Positions 21,528 to 23,508 of a DNA stretch of 23,508 nt are shown piece by piece. Below the pieces are notes generated by a model. That model did no database searches and had not been told where the DNA came from. It saw only the letters and a program-made list of their open reading frames with translations. The stretch is from Spirochaetia bacterium UBA6919 (lineage in GTDB: Bacteria; Spirochaetota; UBA6919), in the NCBI GenBank assembly GCA_002450905.1, contig DKAT01000044.1, positions 1-23,508 of the forward strand. The letters run 5' to 3'. Position 1 is the stretch's first letter. Every line of letters begins with the position of its first letter. Position numbers and translations under genes: made by a program.

Positions 21528-23508
21528 TCAGTTGTCTTCAGCTTGTTCTTTAATATTTTGTAAATTCTTTATTTGAACTTTTGCTTTGGGACTATTTATA
21601 GATTTTAGGTAATTAACGAATTTTTTTTGATAATATAAAGCATTTTTATATTGTTTGAGTTTCATATAAGATTTAACGACACCTTCATATGCTTTTTCGG
21701 TGGAAATATCTTTGAGTTTTATTTTAAGAAACAAGTTTAGGGAAATTTTATAAAATGTCATAGCTTTTTTGTGATTATTTCCAGAAAAATGATTATCGGC
21801 TAAATTCATGGCTGAAATTCCCATATTTCTACTTGTTTCTTTTATAGCTGCTTTGTTGGTTGTATATTTTTTATAGTAATATAATGCATTTTTGAAATTT
21901 TTATAAGCATTTTGAAAATCATTTATTGAATAATAAGTGCTGGCGATATTAAAATAAATGTCAGGATAGTAATTATAGTCTTTGTTTTTTTTAAATAATT
22001 CCAGGGAGATTTTAAAATAGTGTATAGCCTGTTTGGTGTTTTTTAGGTTACTATATAGAGAAGCAATACTTTGGGCGGTGGCGGCGGCTGTGGTATATTC
22101 TTTTATTTCACGGGAAATTTCAAGGGATCGGTTAAGATATTTAAATGCTTTATCATAATCTTCATCTTCAGAATAGGAAACGCCGAGGTCATTGGATACT
22201 CTTGCAATCCAGCCCAGCATAAATTTTGATCCATTTTCATCTTCAGATTTTTGGTATAGATTGAGAGAGATTTCAAAGAATTCAATAGATTTTTGTAATT
22301 GTTCCTGACGAAAATAGACAACACCGATAAGCCCATAAACTCTTGCGATTGAGAGTTGATCATCGACTTTTTTATAGATTTCGATGGCTTCGTAAGAATA
22401 TTTGATACTATCCTTATATTTCTTTTTTTTCAAGGAGTCCTGAGCGATACTTTCATAGACTTCCATCAGATTTACAAGGACTTTAGCTACACCATCTGCG
22501 GATCCCAGTTGTTCATTTAGCTTTCTTGAAAGTAGTAAATATTTTAATGCCTTTTTATATTTTTTCATGGTGTTGTATGCAATACCCAGATTGCTGTATA
22601 CTTCTGCCAGGACAATACGATCTTTGATTTTTTTATTTAATTTCAGGGATTTTTTTAAATAAGATAAGGAGCTTTTATATTTTTTCATTTTAAGAGAAAT
22701 CATACCTAAATTATTGTAGGACTCGGCGATTCCCCGATTATACTTTTCTTTTTTATATATTTTATAGGCGAGGGAATAATATTTTTTTGCAGTGGAATAT
22801 TTTTTTAATTCTTCGTATACCATAGCGATGTTGTTATAACAGACAGCAACTTCTTTTGTACGATTATATGATTTTAGGATTTTTAAGGATGCCATGAAAT
22901 TTTTCAATGCAAGTTTATGATTTCTTTTAAAGATATAGATAATAGCGATGTTATTCTGTGCCGTTGCGACCCCGAGGACATCGCCACTTTGTTTACTGAC
23001 AGCGGATGATTTTTTGAAATATTCTATTGCTTTATTGGGTTTACTTTTTCTGAAATAAAATCCCCCTATGTTGTTATAAGCTGTGGCTTCACCGGTGAAA
23101 TCATTAATTTTTCTACTAATTGTGGCGGCTTTATTGAAATGTTCGATAGCTTTGTTGTCTTCCCCTTGTTTGGTATAGACAGCACCGATATTATTATTGG
23201 AATTAGCAACCCAGAAAAGATTTTGTGATCGTTCAGACAATTCGGCGACTTTTTTAAAATATTTTAATGCTGTATTGTAATTTTCTTGATGGAGATTGAT
23301 TTGTCCCAGTGAGTTGAGGGCTTCGAGCTGGTTTTGATTGTTTTTAAGAGCACGTTCAAAGAATTCTATGCTTTGATTTATATAGCTGAAGCCGAGGGCT
23401 TGTCCTATTTTTGTATAGCATTCAGCCAGGCGGATTCTTGTATCTTTATAATCCGTATCATCGAGGACTTTTTCAAATAATTTGACAGCCTCCTGATATT
23501 TTTTTTGG
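21528..23508 (-). CDS. Long TPR-repeat protein, 5' end beyond the right edge
   Basis: The visible 660 residues are nearly all tetratricopeptide repeats. The frame has no stop up to the window edge; the frame's apparent first codon at 23240 is a TTG inside a TPR (preceded by NTALKYFKKVAE), so the true start is outside. Repeats of about 40 residues with NNIGAVYTKQGEDNKAIEHF, YNNIGGFYFRKSKPNKAIEY, YNNIAMVYEELKKYSTAKKY, NLGIAYNTMKKYKKALKYL and more continue to about the last 60 residues, ending KIKEQAEDN-like in QNIKEQAEDN. TPRs mediate protein-protein contacts. At 23400-23500 the frame reads DYKDTRIRLAECY, closely matching DFKNTKARLAECY of the pseudo-caspase protein, so it may be a paralogue with a similar N-terminus. 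It is the first visible gene of the five-gene cluster, 22 nt before the lipoprotein. Confidence 0.85.
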   Translation of the reverse strand, partial: QKKYQEAVKLFEKVLDDTDYKDTRIRLAECYTKIGQALGFSYINQSIEFFERALKNNQNQLEALNSLGQINLHQENYNTALKYFKKVAELSERSQNLFWVANSNNNIGAVYTKQGEDNKAIEHFNKAATISRKINDFTGEATAYNNIGGFYFRKSKPNKAIEYFKKSSAVSKQSGDVLGVATAQNNIAIIYIFKRNHKLALKNFMASLKILKSYNRTKEVAVCYNNIAMVYEELKKYSTAKKYYSLAYKIYKKEKYNRGIAESYNNLGMISLKMKKYKSSLSYLKKSLKLNKKIKDRIVLAEVYSNLGIAYNTMKKYKKALKYLLLSRKLNEQLGSADGVAKVLVNLMEVYESIAQDSLKKKKYKDSIKYSYEAIEIYKKVDDQLSIARVYGLIGVVYFRQEQLQKSIEFFEISLNLYQKSEDENGSKFMLGWIARVSNDLGVSYSEDEDYDKAFKYLNRSLEISREIKEYTTAAATAQSIASLYSNLKNTKQAIHYFKISLELFKKNKDYNYYPDIYFNIASTYYSINDFQNAYKNFKNALYYYKKYTTNKAAIKETSRNMGISAMNLADNHFSGNNHKKAMTFYKISLNLFLKIKLKDISTEKAYEGVVKSYMKLKQYKNALYYQKKFVNYLKSINSPKAKVQIKNLQNIKEQAEDN

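Noticed and set aside
21528..23240. The TPR gene starting at 23240
   Set aside because: The codon there is TTG inside a TPR unit, and the frame with continuous TPR sequence extends to the window edge, so the gene is 5'-incomplete here.

Overview
The window is AT-rich chromosomal DNA from a Gram-negative-type bacterium. The support for this is a hexameric-type citrate synthase, several short outer-membrane beta-barrel-like proteins, lipoproteins with loose lipoboxes and many TPR repeats. An SH3-type secreted protein and the Lys/Tyr/Asn-rich TPR proteins would suit a spirochaete or a similar low-GC diderm. That placement is a weak inference, because no rRNA, tRNA or other phylogenetic marker is present.

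Left part (1-5709): a truncated DDE transposase enters from the left edge and abuts the 3' end of an AlkC-type DNA alkylation repair gene. Next on the minus strand come a PhnO-like acetyltransferase, a second GNAT, a short unknown protein, an SH3-domain secreted protein and a cationic amino acid permease. A small membrane protein follows on the plus strand.

Middle part (6061-15088): mostly housekeeping and stand-alone metabolic genes. These are an NTF2-like protein, citrate synthase (gltA), a metallophosphoesterase that converges on it with one base between them, exonuclease VII large subunit (xseA) flanked by two beta-barrel-like proteins, glutamine-dependent NAD synthetase (nadE) and an arsenite methyltransferase (arsM) with its full cysteine set. 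Two near-identical 27-nt hairpin elements lie in the gaps after the small membrane protein and after xseA.

Right part (15410-23508): an envelope-protein region richer in Lys, Tyr and Asn. Five minus-strand genes with gaps of 22-60 nt look like one transcription unit, read from the right edge leftward: a long TPR protein (5' end outside the window), a lipoprotein, a small beta-barrel, an 819-residue protein with tyrosine-glycine-leucine repeats, a caspase fold and TPRs, and a DUF4384 protein. A perfect 12-bp hairpin follows the last gene. The caspase fold has lost both catalytic residues (His to Asn, Cys to Ser), so it is probably a structural or binding module. An LPP20-like lipoprotein and an orphan EutN/CcmL microcompartment vertex protein lie next to the cluster. 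This pseudo-caspase/DUF4384/TPR/lipoprotein/barrel set is the best candidate in the window for an undescribed system. Its job is unknown; a cell-envelope assembly or surface complex is my inference.
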